Below are positions 9,399 to 21,086 of a stretch of DNA of 64,000 nt, piece by piece. The translations under genes were made by a program, and so were the position numbers. Numbering within the stretch: position 1 is the stretch's first letter; every line of letters begins with the position of its first letter. The notes under the pieces were generated by a model. That model was not told the DNA's origin. It was given only the letters and a program-made list of their open reading frames with translations, and searched no databases. The DNA comes from Leifsonia xyli (GTDB lineage Bacteria > Actinomycetota > Actinomycetes > Actinomycetales > Microbacteriaceae): assembly GCA_001647635.1 (NCBI GenBank), contig CP014761.1, forward strand, positions 2,728,001 through 2,792,000, given 5' to 3'.

Positions 9399-10576
9399 CG
9401 CTCCGCGTGGCCATGATCGGCTACGGCTTCATGGGCGCTGCGCACTCGGTGGGGTGGCGGCAGGCGCCTCGGGTGTTCGACCTCCCGGAGGCCGTGGAGC
9501 TGGCGGTCGTCGTCGGCCGCAACGAGGAGGCGGTCGCCCACGCCGCCGAGAAGTGGGGATGGGCGGAGTACGCGACGGACTGGCGCGAGGTGATCGCGCG
9601 CGACGACATCGACCTGGTCGACATCGTCACGCCCGGCGACTCGCACGCCGAGATCGCGATCGCGGCGCTGGAGGCAGGCAAGCACGTCCTGTGCGAGAAG
9701 CCCCTCGCCAACACCGTCGAGGAGGCCGAGGCGATGGCTGCTGCCGCGGAGCGAGCGGCCGAGCGCGGCGTCCGTGCGATGGTCGGCTTCACCTACCGGC
9801 GCGTCCCGGCCGTCACCCTGCTGCGGGACCTGATCGCCGAGGGGCGGATCGGGCGCGTCCAGCAGGTGCGCGCGGCGTACCGCCAGGACTGGCTGGTCGA
9901 CCCGGAGATGCCGCTCGCCTGGCGCCTGCAGAAGGAGCACGCGGGTTCCGGCGCCCTCGGCGACATCGGCGCGCACATCGTCGACATGACGCAGTTCGTG
10001 ACCGGTCAGAGCGTGGAGGCGGTGTCCGGCATCCTCGACACCATCGTCAAACGCCGGCCCCTGCAGGCGTCCGGGTCCGGTCTCGCCGGGGAGGCGGGCG
10101 AGGGATACGGCGACGTGACCGTCGACGACCTCGCGATCTTCACCGGCCGCCTGACCGATGGCGCCCTGGTGTCGTTCGAGGCGACCCGCTTCGCAACGGG
10201 TCGGAAGAACGCGCTGTCGATCGAGGTGTCGGGGACGCTGGGCGCCCTCCGCTTCGACCTGGAGGACCTCAACGTCCTGAAGTTCTACGACCGCACCGAC
10301 CGCGCCGAGCTCCAGGGCTTCACGACCATCCTCGTGACCGAGCCCGTGCATCCCTACGTCGCCGGCTGGTGGCCGGCCGGGCACATGCTCGGCTACGAAC
10401 ACGGGTTCGTGCACCAGGTCGTCGACCTCGTGGGGGCGATCGCCGAGGGGACCGACCCCCACCCCACCTTCGCCGAGGGGCTGAGCGTGCAGCGCGTGCT
10501 GGCGGCCGTCGAGGCCAGCTCGGAGAACCAGTCGTCGTGGGTCCGCGTCGCTGCGGACGCCGCGGTCGCCGTCTGA
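9395..10576 (+). CDS. Gfo/Idh/MocA-family NAD(P)-dependent sugar dehydrogenase (DgpA-like candidate)
   Basis: A 393-residue oxidoreductase with an N-terminal Rossmann motif (MIGYGFMGAAHS) and the family signature CEKPLANT near residue 105. A C-terminal alpha/beta domain follows. Members oxidise or reduce sugar hydroxyls, often at C3. In the known puerarin pathway a family member (DgpA) makes the 3-keto C-glucoside that the deglycosidase cleaves. The 4-base overlap with the DUF6379 gene supports the same task here, or alternatively reduction of the released 3-keto-glucose. Which direction it runs cannot be told from sequence. Confidence 0.82.
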   Translation: MTLRVAMIGYGFMGAAHSVGWRQAPRVFDLPEAVELAVVVGRNEEAVAHAAEKWGWAEYATDWREVIARDDIDLVDIVTPGDSHAEIAIAALEAGKHVLCEKPLANTVEEAEAMAAAAERAAERGVRAMVGFTYRRVPAVTLLRDLIAEGRIGRVQQVRAAYRQDWLVDPEMPLAWRLQKEHAGSGALGDIGAHIVDMTQFVTGQSVEAVSGILDTIVKRRPLQASGSGLAGEAGEGYGDVTVDDLAIFTGRLTDGALVSFEATRFATGRKNALSIEVSGTLGALRFDLEDLNVLKFYDRTDRAELQGFTTILVTEPVHPYVAGWWPAGHMLGYEHGFVHQVVDLVGAIAEGTDPHPTFAEGLSVQRVLAAVEASSENQSSWVRVAADAAVAV

Positions 10577-10591
10577 AAGAGGAGAACAAGC

Positions 10592-11599
10592 ATGCCGCGT
10601 CCGATCACCCTGTTCACCGGCCAGTGGGCCGATCTGCCGTTCGAGGAGGTCGCCCGCCTCGCCGGCGAGTGGGGCTACGACGGCCTTGAGATCGCCTGCT
10701 GGGGCGACCACCTCGACGTCTCCCGCTGGGACGACGCCGACTACGTCCAGTCGCGCAAGGACATCCTCGAGCGCAACGGCCTGCAGGTGTGGACCATCTC
10801 CAACCACCTCGCCGGCCAGGCCGTCTGCGACGACCCCATCGACCAGCGCCACCGCGACATCCTGAACGACCGGGTGTGGGGCGACGGCGATCCCGAGGGC
10901 GTCAGGCAGCGCGCCGCGGAGGAGCTGAAGCTCACCGCGCGCATGGCCGCGGCGCTCGGCGTGAAGACGGTCACCGGCTTCACCGGGTCGTCGATCTGGA
11001 AGGCGGTGGCCATGTTCCCGCCCGCCTCCGACGAGTGGATCGCCGCCGGCTACCGCGACTTCGCCGACCGCTTCCACCCGATCCTCGACGTCTTCGAAGA
11101 GGTCGGCGTGCGGTTCGCGCTGGAAGTGCATCCCTCGGAGATCGCCTACGACTACTGGACGGCGAAGGCGACGCTGGAGGCGATCGGCCACCGCGAGAGC
11201 TTCGGCATCAACTTCGACCCGTCCCACTTCATGTGGCAGCAGCTGGACCCGGTGGCGTTCGTGCTGGACTTCGCCGACCACATCTTCCACGTGCATGTGA
11301 AGGAGTCGATCACCAACCTCGACGGCCGCAACGGCGTGCTCGGCTCGCACCTGCCGTGGGCGAACCCGCGACGGGGCTGGACGTTCGTGTCCACCGCGCA
11401 CGGCGAGGTGCCGTGGGAGCCCATCTTCCGCGCCCTCAACTTCATCGGCTACACCGGGCCGACGAGCGTGGAGTGGGAGGACGCCGGGATGGATCGTCTG
11501 CAGGGCGCCCCGGAGGCGATCGCCTTCGTGCGCGAACTGAACGCGATCACGCCGCCCGACGCCGCCTTCGACGCGGCCTTCTCGACGAAAGCCGACTGA
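10592..11599 (+). CDS. Sugar phosphate isomerase/epimerase-like TIM-barrel protein
   Basis: A 335-residue xylose-isomerase-like barrel with an AGAGGAG ribosome site upstream. Candidate metal ligands are in [11 protein letters not shown] (Glu), NFDPSHFMW (Asp/His), FHVHVKES (His) and TSVEWEDAG (Glu). This subtype, with an extended loop between HVHVKES and the last strand, commonly sits next to Gfo/Idh/MocA and ThuA genes in 3-keto-sugar pathways. It likely works on the sugar product rather than on the aglycone. The stop shares its final A with the start of the ThuA-like gene (TGATG). Confidence 0.8.
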   Translation: MPRPITLFTGQWADLPFEEVARLAGEWGYDGLEIACWGDHLDVSRWDDADYVQSRKDILERNGLQVWTISNHLAGQAVCDDPIDQRHRDILNDRVWGDGDPEGVRQRAAEELKLTARMAAALGVKTVTGFTGSSIWKAVAMFPPASDEWIAAGYRDFADRFHPILDVFEEVGVRFALEVHPSEIAYDYWTAKATLEAIGHRESFGINFDPSHFMWQQLDPVAFVLDFADHIFHVHVKESITNLDGRNGVLGSHLPWANPRRGWTFVSTAHGEVPWEPIFRALNFIGYTGPTSVEWEDAGMDRLQGAPEAIAFVRELNAITPPDAAFDAAFSTKAD

Positions 11600-12468
11600 T
11601 GACAGACCTGCTGAACGTCCTCATCCTCTCTGGGCACATGACCCGCGAGCACGACAACGAGCACCGCAGCTTCCGCCTCCACAACCAGTGGCTCACCACG
11701 CTCCTGGAGGACACCGGTCGCTTCCGCGTGCGCGTGGTCGAAGACCCGCGCGGGCTCGGCGCCGAGATCATCGACAAGTACGACGTCGTGATCGTCGTCT
11801 TCGAGGGACGGGACGGCTACTTCGACAAGGCGGTCGGGTTCGGCGCCGAGACGGACGCCGCACTGCTGAAGTTCGTCCGCGACGACGGCAAGGGCATCGT
11901 CTGGTTCCACGGGTCGGCCGCGCAGGAGCCCGACTGGGGCTACCCGGACGAGTACAACGTGCTCCGCGGCTCCCGGATGACCGTCGCGGGGGGCCTGCGT
12001 CCCCGGCCGTGGGGCGAGGCGCAGCTCGACACGGCCGAGCCGCGACACCCGATCACCGAGGGCATCAACTCACGCTGGACCGTCACCGGCGACGACATCC
12101 TCACCGGTGTGGAGATCCTCGACGGCGCCCAGGTGCTGCTCACGACGTACGACGACCTGGAGTCGTACGAGAAGGCGCCCGTCTGGCCGATGTCGCACTA
12201 CCCGGTGGCCATCCCCGAGGAGGGCATCGCGGCCCTCCCGGGCATGAACACCGACCAGCCGATCGCCTGGATCAACGAGTACGGCGCGGGCCGCTCCTTC
12301 ACCATCACGATCGGCCACGACATCGACACGTTCCGCCGGATCGAGTTCATCCGGATGTTCCCGCGCGGCGTCGAATGGGCCGCCACCGGCGAGGTCACGC
12401 TCACCGGCCCGGACCGCCGTGGCGAGCGGCGGTTCCTGCCGTGGCCGTACTACAACCGGGAGGGGTGA
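11599..12468 (+). CDS. ThuA-like (trehalose utilization family) protein
   Basis: A 289-residue protein with the class-I glutamine-amidotransferase-like ThuA fold (VLILSGHMTREHDNEH at the start, GIVWFHGSA in the middle, ITIGHDIDTFRRIEF near the end). In Sinorhizobium, ThuA and the Gfo-family ThuB act in 3-keto-disaccharide utilisation, so its presence after Gfo/Idh/MocA and TIM-barrel genes fits keto-sugar processing. It is the last gene of the operon. A strong hairpin follows after the stop. The precise chemistry of ThuA proteins is not settled. Confidence 0.8.
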   Translation: MTDLLNVLILSGHMTREHDNEHRSFRLHNQWLTTLLEDTGRFRVRVVEDPRGLGAEIIDKYDVVIVVFEGRDGYFDKAVGFGAETDAALLKFVRDDGKGIVWFHGSAAQEPDWGYPDEYNVLRGSRMTVAGGLRPRPWGEAQLDTAEPRHPITEGINSRWTVTGDDILTGVEILDGAQVLLTTYDDLESYEKAPVWPMSHYPVAIPEEGIAALPGMNTDQPIAWINEYGAGRSFTITIGHDIDTFRRIEFIRMFPRGVEWAATGEVTLTGPDRRGERRFLPWPYYNREG

Positions 12469-12482
12469 GTCCGGCTGTACCC

Positions 12483-12535
12483 GCGGAAAGGGAGGAAGTT
12501 TCGGCATCTCGTCGCAGCAGCTTCCTCCCTTCCGC
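12483..12535. terminator. Long hairpin after the glycoside-catabolism operon (candidate terminator)
   Basis: Arms GGAAAGGGAGGAAG and CTTCCTCCCTTCC pair with one bulged A, around a loop of about 20 bases, starting 15 bases after the ThuA stop. There is no clear T-run, so it may be a GC-type terminator or part of the repeat cluster that follows. Confidence 0.45.
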
Positions 12536-12998
12536 AGTCTTCACGGACTGTCGCCCCCGACCCTCCTCCGTTCTGCGCTTCCTGGAGGATGCCGCACGCT
12601 TCCGTAGCCGCGCAAAACCCTTCCCCCTGGCTGCCCAAAAACGGAGGATGAGGGTCGGCGCGCGCGGCGCGTTGACGCGAAACGGAGGTGTTCGGTCCCG
12701 AGTGGCTCGAAGCCATCCTCCGTTTTGGACGCCGATCGGAGCTGTGACCCCATCCCGGCCCGGCTCGAACAACGGCTGCCTCCCTCTCCAGATGGCCGCT
12801 CAGCGGGGGTGCGCGTTGCGACTAGGGCGGGACCGGTGAAGAGCCTACCTGCGCGGGCCTCGGGCTACCCAGAAATCACTTTCACCCCCAAACGGGTGAC
12901 TGGGTATCAGCTGAGAATTGCGTACGAATTCTCAGAAACGCTAGGGTTGCCCTCGGCTCCGCGACACTCACCGCGACCTTTAACCCGAAACCACCGCG
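12536..12998. other. Gene-free stretch with ACGGAGGAT repeats and palindromes
   Basis: No convincing coding region is seen. The stretch holds several copies of an ACGGAGG core in both orientations. A 13-base perfect inverted pair, AAAACGGAGGATG at 12638-12650 and CATCCTCCGTTTT at 12714-12726, encloses a third direct variant near 12681. Two smaller hairpins follow: TCACCC/GGGTGA at 12882-12899 and CTGAGAATT/AATTCTCAG at 12911-12935. The last ~50 bases can be read in one frame as GSATLTATFNPKPP, which may be the missing upstream part of the next gene after a one-base shift. The stretch marks the border between the catabolic operon and the toxin island. Confidence 0.5.
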
Positions 12999-14594
12999 TT
13001 GGTCGACGGGCAAGCGTATGCGTGGAACGCGCGCGGCAGCGACAACATCCAGGACTCCGCGACGTACTCACCCTGGTGCTACTTCGTGGTGGACAACACA
13101 AAACCGGGAATTCCCAGCCTCACTCTGACGTCTCCCTCGGAGCCGATGGACGGGGCCGTCAACACCTTGCAGGTGCCCTCTGGGCCCGGACAGCCGATCA
13201 CTGTGACAGTCGCCCCGCCAGCGGGGGAGGCGATCGCGGGGTATCAGGTGTGGTGGACGGAGGGACGCCCGACCACCCCGAGTCGGGCTGCCCCGGTGAC
13301 TGATTACACGACCAGCCTTCCGCCGTGCGACAGTGTTGCCGGAGCTGACGCCCGCATCGTGTGCGCAGCCGCAGATGGCACACTCGCGCTGACTGTCGCT
13401 CCTCCCTCCGAGCTGGCCACATTGTGGGTAGCCGCGTATGACCGCGCCGGCAACGTTTCGTGCGACAGCGCGGAAGACGCATGCGACACCGCCAACGCAA
13501 CGTCATCGGCCGGCGTGGGAGTCGCCACCCAGGGCGAGATCGATTTGACGAGCGGACACCGGTGGACCGCGATGGATACCGACCAGGCGAGCATCGATGA
13601 CGCTCTCAGTAACGCGAAGCTCAAAGTAGGGAGCATCGCGGGTTGGGAGGCGACGAACATCTTCGAGGACCCCCAGTTCCTCACCCCGGCGCTGGTGTCA
13701 CTGAACCGATTCGTCAAGCCCGGAGTATCCCACGCGGTGGACTCAAGCGAAAACGGAACACCTGCCGGTCACGTGCTCGAAATGACCTTGGGACAACTGG
13801 CAAAGGTGATTCCCGGCCAGGACGCCCCGCTCGGCAGCCGAGCGCTGTACATCTGCGCCTACGGGCTGGGCAAGAACATGCTCTCGACCTATCAGAACTG
13901 CGAGGGAACCGGTGCCGCTTCCCGCCTGCTGGGCTATGGCTGGCCGAGCGCAGAGTCCGTGCCCAAGCAGTACTCGGCGCGAGAGATCTTCCGGTGCCGG
14001 GTCGGCACGGACTATTTCGTATCGCTGCAGAGCAATTGCGAGGGACAGATCAACGAAGGGTCCCGCGGATTCGTCGCGGTCTTCAGTGCGACGGTCTCCG
14101 ACCAGCAGGTGGTGGACCTTCGGACGACCTTCTCCGTGTCGGCACGCGTCAAACCCGGATCGAACCAGGGCACTCAAAGCCTGGTCAGCGCCCCCGGCAC
14201 CCGTGACTCCGCGTTCTCCTTGCAGAGCACCAACGGTTCCTGGCAGTTCTGCATACGTTCGCAGGGCCCAACCAAGACGAGTGCCTGCGCGACCCAGCCG
14301 CTGGCGCAGGTGGACACCACCAAGTTCGTCACGGTTACCGGTCATTGGGATGCGGTCAATCGGCGTATCGGAATCACCTTGCTGATCGGGAACACCGCTC
14401 AGGGGACGCAGTGGGCCAGTTATGTGCCGCCTGCTGACAACACCGCTGCCCTGAGCGCGATCACGGTCGGGTCCGCCGTGTCCGAGGGGTACCCCTCGAG
14501 CTTCTTCGGGGGCGCGGTGGCCGGTGTGGCGATCTACCCGTCGCTGCTACCGGAGGAAGCCTCGCGACAACCGCTTCCCGGACCGAACCTCTAA
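12999..14594 (+). CDS. LamG/concanavalin-like secreted protein associated with the Rhs toxin, N-terminally incomplete
   Basis: About 531 residues from the earliest possible start (TTG at 12999), but this is not a normal start. There is no signal peptide, and the first residues (VDGQAYAWNARGSDN) are mid-domain in related actinobacterial proteins. It contains fibronectin-like beta segments (WCYFVVDNTKPGIP and WVAAYDRAGN), a Cys-containing middle region and a C-terminal LamG-type jelly roll (TFSVSARVKPG, then SLQSTNGSWQFCIRS). Such proteins usually precede giant Rhs proteins and are probably exported with them. The N-terminal part is either deleted or displaced by a frameshift near 12996. It lies 51 bases before the Rhs gene. 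Confidence 0.65.
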   Translation: MVDGQAYAWNARGSDNIQDSATYSPWCYFVVDNTKPGIPSLTLTSPSEPMDGAVNTLQVPSGPGQPITVTVAPPAGEAIAGYQVWWTEGRPTTPSRAAPVTDYTTSLPPCDSVAGADARIVCAAADGTLALTVAPPSELATLWVAAYDRAGNVSCDSAEDACDTANATSSAGVGVATQGEIDLTSGHRWTAMDTDQASIDDALSNAKLKVGSIAGWEATNIFEDPQFLTPALVSLNRFVKPGVSHAVDSSENGTPAGHVLEMTLGQLAKVIPGQDAPLGSRALYICAYGLGKNMLSTYQNCEGTGAASRLLGYGWPSAESVPKQYSAREIFRCRVGTDYFVSLQSNCEGQINEGSRGFVAVFSATVSDQQVVDLRTTFSVSARVKPGSNQGTQSLVSAPGTRDSAFSLQSTNGSWQFCIRSQGPTKTSACATQPLAQVDTTKFVTVTGHWDAVNRRIGITLLIGNTAQGTQWASYVPPADNTAALSAITVGSAVSEGYPSSFFGGAVAGVAIYPSLLPEEASRQPLPGPNL

Positions 14595-14645
14595 CCGCAC
14601 GCACCGCCCCCGCGTACTCACCTCACTGACACGAAGGCCACTGCC

Positions 14646-17600
14646 ATGTCTGCACGTCACCGGCGCAACACGTCCCCGTCCCTCACCTGGCGGTCGATCA
14701 TCGGAATGACTGGCGCAGTAGCGCTGACCGCTGGACTGGTTGCCTATGTGCCCTCGCTGCTGGCCGAAGGAGCACCGGCCATTCCGGGTTTCGCACCGGC
14801 CGTCACCGGCACAGCCGTAAACGAGGGGCTACAGACCTCAGTAACTGCCCCCCGTTCGGCTGCGATCGAGAACACCACACTGCGTCCTGGAACGTACGCG
14901 GTCGATCTCGGCAACGGATCCGGCGATACCGGGGCGAAGACCGTCAGCTCGGGCTCTTCATGGCGTCCGCTGGCGGACACGGGACTGTCCGTCGCAGCCG
15001 GGTCGACGCTGCCCGGGGACGGGGAGACGGCACGCGCCTCGACCACAGCCGTTTCGGGTGGGAGCGTCGCGGTCACCGTGTTGGACGGTCGGCGTTCTGC
15101 ATCCGCGGCGGCCGGTGGGCTTGCCCTCAGTATCGCGGCCAAGCGTGAGTCCACAGCCGACAGCTCCATCAGTGTGCGTATCCCTCGTCGCGTCCTGAAC
15201 GGACTGTATGGAGCGGACTTCGCCTCCCGGATCCGCTGGGAGCAGACCAGTCCCGCCGAGGCGGGAGTCATTCCGGCGTCGCAGATGACCGGCGTGTCCG
15301 GTGGTCGGGTTCCGGCTGCTGCGCGCACCAGCGGCGAGGCAGTCATCGTGACCGTGCACCTGAACGGGCGGTCCGCGACGGTGCTGACAGCGGCGGCGTC
15401 TCCGAGCAGCTCCAGCGGAACGGGGACTTCTCCGCGACCTCGCTCAAGCCGGTCTCCACGTGGGACGTCTCGGCGCAGACCGGGACGTTCTCGTGGGACT
15501 ATCCGCTGCGGGTGCCGCCGGCTCCGGCCGGGCCCGCACCGGATTTGGCCTTGTCCTACGACTCCCAGTCCGTCGACGGGCTGACCGGGTCGACGAACAA
15601 TCAGCCCAGCGCGATCGGGGAGGGGTGGGCCCTGGATGGCACCGGGTTCATCGAACGCTCCTACGTTGGCTGCGCCCAAGACGACGGGCCCACCGGGCCG
15701 GTCAAGACCAGCGGCGACCTGTGCTTCAAGAACGCGAACGCTTCCGTCTCGTTCGCCGGGCATTCCGGCCCGCTGGTCCGGGTCGGCGCAACCAACCAGT
15801 ACCGCCTGGCTAACGATGACGGCACCCGGTTCACCGAGTACACCGGCGCCCCCTGCCAGGCCAACGGCACCGCCAACACCGCCTGCTGGCAGATGGTCAC
15901 CACCGATGGGACGCAATACTTTTTCGGCCTGAACCGTCTGCCCGGATGGAGTTCCGGCAAGCCCACCACCAACTCCGCCTGGACGGTGCCCGTGTTCGGC
16001 AACGATCCGGGCGAGCCCTGCCACGCGGCCACCTTCGCCGCGTCGGCGTGTGATTCCGGGTGGCGGTGGAACCTGGACTACATCGTGGATGTCCACGGCA
16101 ACGCCCAAGCGCTCTACTACAACGCCCAGACGAACCTCTACGCCCGCAACGGTGCCACACCAGTGTCGTACGTGCGCGGCGGAGAGATCGAGCACATCGA
16201 CTACGGCCTGACCGCAACAACCATCTACGCGGCCAACGCCGCAACCGGCCGGGTGCTTTTCAGCTACGACGGCAACGGTCGCTGCTCGGATGGCGCGGGT
16301 TCCTCCTGCACCCCGCAACCCGTGACCGGACCCGCGGTCAAGCCGTCGAACCCGGCCTCCTACCCCGATGTGCCCTTCGACCAGCTGTGCACCTCCGGCA
16401 CCTGTGCAGACCAGATCGCGCCGACGTTCTGGACCACCGCCCGGCTGGCCTCGATCAAGACCCAGGTGCAGACGGCTGGCGGGTACAAGGATGTGGACTC
16501 GTGGGCACTGAAGCACGCGTTCCCTGCGCCGGGTGATGGCACGTCACCGGCGCTGTGGCTCTCCAGCCTCACCCACACCGGCTACTCCGGATCCTCCTCG
16601 CTGACCGAACCCACCGTCACTTTCGCCGGCACCACCATGCAGAACCGGGTGTGGGCGATCGATGGGCTGGCGCCGCTGGACAAATGGCGGATCAGTTCGA
16701 TCAAGACCGAGCTCGGTGGGACAGTGTCCATCAACTATTCCGACCAGGAATGCACTCCGCCGACCGTGACGCGATTTTCGCCAACCCGGCGGCGAACACG
16801 AAACGGTGCTACCCGCAATGGTGGTCCCCGTCCACGAACCCGCCGATGCCGGCGCAGCAGGACCTGTTCCACAAGTACGTGGTGACCTCCACCGTCGAAA
16901 ACCCCAACACCGGCGGCGCCAGCGCCGCGGGACACCCCACCTATTACTTCTATGGAACCCCCGCCTGGCGGTACAACGACTCCCCGCTGACCCCCGCTGA
17001 CCGGCGCAGCTGGTCCGTCTTCGCCGGCTACAACACCGCCGAGGAACGCGAGGGTGACGCCAACAAACCGGCCGAGCAGGCCGTGACCAAGTACATCTTC
17101 TTCCAAGGTCTGGACGGCGACCGCGCCGCCCCTGCGGGCGGTACCCGGTCCGTCAGCGTCACCGGCACCCCAGGACTGCCGGATTCGCAGCAGTACGCCG
17201 GCCGCACCCGCGAGGTGGTCTCCACCAACGGTGTCAGCGGAGCCGTTCTCTCCCGCACCGTAATCACCCCCTGGTCCTCCGCCCCCACCGCGTCCGACGG
17301 TGTGCGGGTCGCCCGCTACACGGGGGATGCTGTCACGGTCGAAAGCGAACCGGTGTCCACCGGAGGCGACCGAACCACCACCACCACGGTCACCTTCGAC
17401 GCGTCCAGCGGTCTTCCGCTGACCGAGCAGGTTGCCCCCTCGGATGCCCCCGCCACGTGCACCACCACTATTTACGGGGCGAACAACGACAGCAAAGTCA
17501 TCACCGGCAGCATCGCCGAGGTCCTGAAAACCGCCGGAACCTGCGACCAAGCCCCGACCGCCGGCGCCGACCGGCTGATCAGCGACGTGCGCACAAGCTA

Positions 17601-20600
17601 TGACGGCCAGCCGGTCGGAGCGGCCCCCGTGCTCGGACTTGTTACCGGCACAGACGTCGTCACCGGCTTCACCGGCGGAACCAAGGTATGGACCACCTCC
17701 TCGACCACCAGCTACGACGCGTTGGGTCGCCCCACCGCGACAACCGACGCGTTGAAGCGGACGACGAAGACCAGTTACACGCCTGCCGGGCCCGGAGCTC
17801 CCACCACCGCCACCCAAACAACGAACCCGATGGGGTGGACCACCACCACGACAGTGGACCCGGCGTGGGGCGCCGAACTGACGGTGACCGACGAGAACGG
17901 CAAGGTAACCTCCGCCTCCTACGACGCTCTCGGCCGCCGCACCGGTGTGTGGTTGCCCAGCCAGCCGCAGTCGGCCAACCCAACCACCCCCTCGACCAAG
18001 TACACCTACACGGTCTCCCAGACCGCAGCCTCGGTGATCACCACGGAAACTGCCCTCACCGACACGGTCAAGACCTCCTACGAGATCGTCGACGGGCTCG
18101 GCCGAACCGTCCAAACCCAATCCCCGTCGGCCAGCGGCGGAAGTGTCGTGTCCGACACTGTCTACGACACGCAAGGCCGTGTGGTCACCACGCTCGGCCC
18201 GTATTGGGCGACCGCGTCCCCGTCAGGCACCATCTTCGTCCCGACCTCGTGGTCGCAAGTGCCCACCCGCACCGACACCCGCTATGACGCGGCCGGCCGA
18301 ACCCTCGACACCGTCCTCTACACGTTCGGGGACGAAACCCGCCGCACCAGCTATGCCTACCCCGGCGCCGACCGTGTCGACGTGATCCACCAGCGGGTGG
18401 GATCCCCTCCACCACGATCAGCAACTCGCTGGACCAGCGCACCGCCCTGACCCAGTATCAGAACACCACGCCCACCGGCGATGGTCTCACCACCCGGTAC
18501 GAGTACAACCCGTCCGGCTTAATGACAGCCATGACCGACCCGGTCGGGAACCGGTGGAGCTGGGCGTTCGACCTCCTGGGCAACCAGGTGTCCTCCACCG
18601 ACCCCGACTCCGGAACCAGCACCTCTACCTACGACCTCGCCGGCAACGTGCTCACCACCACAGACGGGCGCGGCCAAACCCTCGCGTACACCTACGACGA
18701 GCTCAACCGGCGCACCGGCAAGTACTCCGGTTCCACGACTGGCCCGCTGCTGGCCTCCTGGGTGTTCGACAGCGTCGCCAAGAACCAGGTGACCTCCGCC
18801 ACGAGCTACACCGGGTCCGCTCCCGGGAAACCCGGACTGGCGTACACCACCTCCGTCGCCGGCTACGACGACTTCTACAACGCCACCTCCACCACCGTCA
18901 GCATCCCCGCCGGAGCGCCCGCGTTCGCAGGGACCACCTACACGGTGGCCTCCTCCTACGGTCGTAACGGCGCACTGCTCGGCCGGGTCCTCCCCGCGGC
19001 CGGCGGGCTCCCGTCAGAGCGCATGCGCGTCCTCTACAACGGCGTCGGCGACCTGGACTCCATGTCCGGAAGCTCCACCTACGGCATCCTGTCCTACACA
19101 CCGCTCGGGCAGGTATCCCAGATCGCCCGCTCCTCCACCTCCGCCCTGTACACCGGGTTCGGCTACCACCCCGGAACCGGGGAACAGACCGAAGTGGTCG
19201 ACACCATGAAATATGGTGGCGTCTGGACCTCCCTCGCCGACCGGACCCTGCAACGCGACCAAGCCGGCAACGTGACCAGCATCGCCACCACAGGCGCCGC
19301 CGGGAACGAAACCCAGTGCTTCACCTACGACCGTCTGCAGAACCTCACCGACGCGTGGACGCCCACCTCCAACGACTGCGCGGCCGCACCCACCGCCACC
19401 GCACTCGGCGGGGCCGCACCCTACTGGATGTCCTACAGCGTCGACCCGGCTACCGGGAACCGGACCTCCACCACCAAGCACACCGCCACAGGCGACACGG
19501 TCAGTACCTACGCCTACCCAGCAGCAGGGGCTGCCCGGCCGCACGCGGTCACCGCGATCGATGGCGGCCAATACCAGTACGACGGTGCCGGTTCCGTGAT
19601 CTCCCGGCCCGGTCAGACCCTCACCTGGGATGAGTCCGGGAAACTCTCCACCGTCACCGCCGGCACGAACTCGGAGTCCCGCATCTATGACGCGGACGGG
19701 AACCTGTTGCTTTCCGTGTCCACGACCGGGTCGACTCTGTTCCTGGGCGACACGGAGTTGAGCGTGGCGGCCGGGACCACGACCGTGGCCGGTGTGCGCA
19801 CGTATGACCTGGCGGGTATCCCGGTCGCGGAACGCAAAGCGAAGGCGGGCACCACCGGTTCGACTCTGACTTGGATTTCCGGTGACCTGCAGCACACACA
19901 GGATCTCTCGGTCGGTGCCGCTGATGGGAAGGTCACCCGCCGTTTCTCGGACCCGTTCGGGAACCCGCGTGGGGGAGCGGTGTCGTGGGGATCCGCGCAC
20001 GGGTTCTTGAACGCGCCGACCAGCGCGGTGACCGGGTTGACCCAGTTGGGTGCGCGGGCGTATGACCCGGCAGCAGGCCGGTTCCTCTCGGTGGACCCGG
20101 TGCTGGATGCCGCTGATCCGGCGCAGTCCAACGGGTATTCGTACTCCCACAACTCACCGGTCACTCTGTCTGACCCGTCCGGGTTGAAGCCGTCGAAGCA
20201 GAAGACGACCGCGAAGTCCAAGACGAAAGCCAAGACGAAGGCGGCGCCGGCGGGAAGACCAAGCCCAAGCAGTCGGCGACCGGGTCGAAGACGAAGTCGT
20301 CGTCGAAGGGTTCGTCGGCGAAGAAGAAGGAGGACTGGTGGAACCCGTTCTCCTGGTCCGGGAAGACCTGGCAAAGCGTTGGCGCTGTCGCGGGCGGCAT
20401 CGGCGTCGGCATAGCGGTGACCGCTGCGGTCCTCGGGCGGCGGCGTGCACAGCTGCCACATTCGGTGCGTGCGGGGCTGCGATCCTCGCCGCGGGAATGA
20501 TCGGTGGTATCGCGGCCGCCGGGACCACGTACGCACTCCAGCCCGGACCGAAATCCGTCCAAGGCGCCGTCCAGGCCATGACCTGGGGTGCCGCCGGAGG

Positions 20601-21078
20601 CCTCCTCGGCTCCGCCATCGGCGCCGCCGCCGGATCACTCGCCGCGGCAGCAGGAAGTAAGACTCTTGGCGCTGTTGCGAACAAGGTCGTGGGCAATGGT
20701 GTTTCACGCCCCGGAGGCAGTGCCGCTGCAACCACGGGCTCTGACGTTCCCACTCCGTACTCTGGGCAATCCTTGTACCGCGTTTATGGAGGAGACTCAA
20801 AAGCAGGTGGGGCCTCGTGGTCCCCGGTGAACCCTTCCACGGTGTCGAATTATCGAGACGCCGCGGGTCTGCCCTCAGGAGGGTCGAGCGGATACTTCAA
20901 CTCCGGACGATTCGTACTGGAAGGGACGCTGACCGATCCCAGCAAAGTTGTTAAGACTCGATCCGCCGTGGAGCTAGACGGCATGCGTGGAGGGTTGCCC
21001 GAGTACATCATCCCGGGATGGCAGGATAGTGGCGCGGTGCGCCTGACAAGGGTGAGCGGTGCAAATCCGGAATTTTAG
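14646..21078 (+). CDS. Giant Rhs/YD-repeat polymorphic toxin; frame interrupted five times
   Basis: Restoring one base at each of five places (near 15418, 16767, 18387, 20254 and 20436) gives one continuous protein of about 2,145 residues. The order is: an N-terminal hydrophobic export segment (IIGMTGAVALTAGLVAYV), a beta-rich region, many YD repeats (GNVLTTTDGRGQTLAYTYD), the Rhs core (GARAYDPAAGRFLSVDP, then DPSGLKP), a Lys-rich linker, a glycine/alanine hydrophobic stretch and a variable tip. The tip begins LYRVYGGDSKAG and ends VSGANPEF. It resembles the ADP-ribosyltransferase-like group of tips, but that call is tentative. The Rhs shell is thought to encapsulate and deliver the tip to competitors. 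The interruptions may be sequence errors or real decay. Confidence 0.85.
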
Positions 21079-21086
21079 GAGAGCCA

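Noticed and set aside
8852..11401. An 849-codon minus-strand open frame across the dehydrogenase and isomerase genes
   Set aside because: The plus-strand genes have motifs and operon overlaps; the minus frame is compositional noise.
12725..13303. Possible gene before the LamG-type protein
   Set aside because: No ribosome site and no recognisable fold; it overlaps the LamG-type coding region out of frame.
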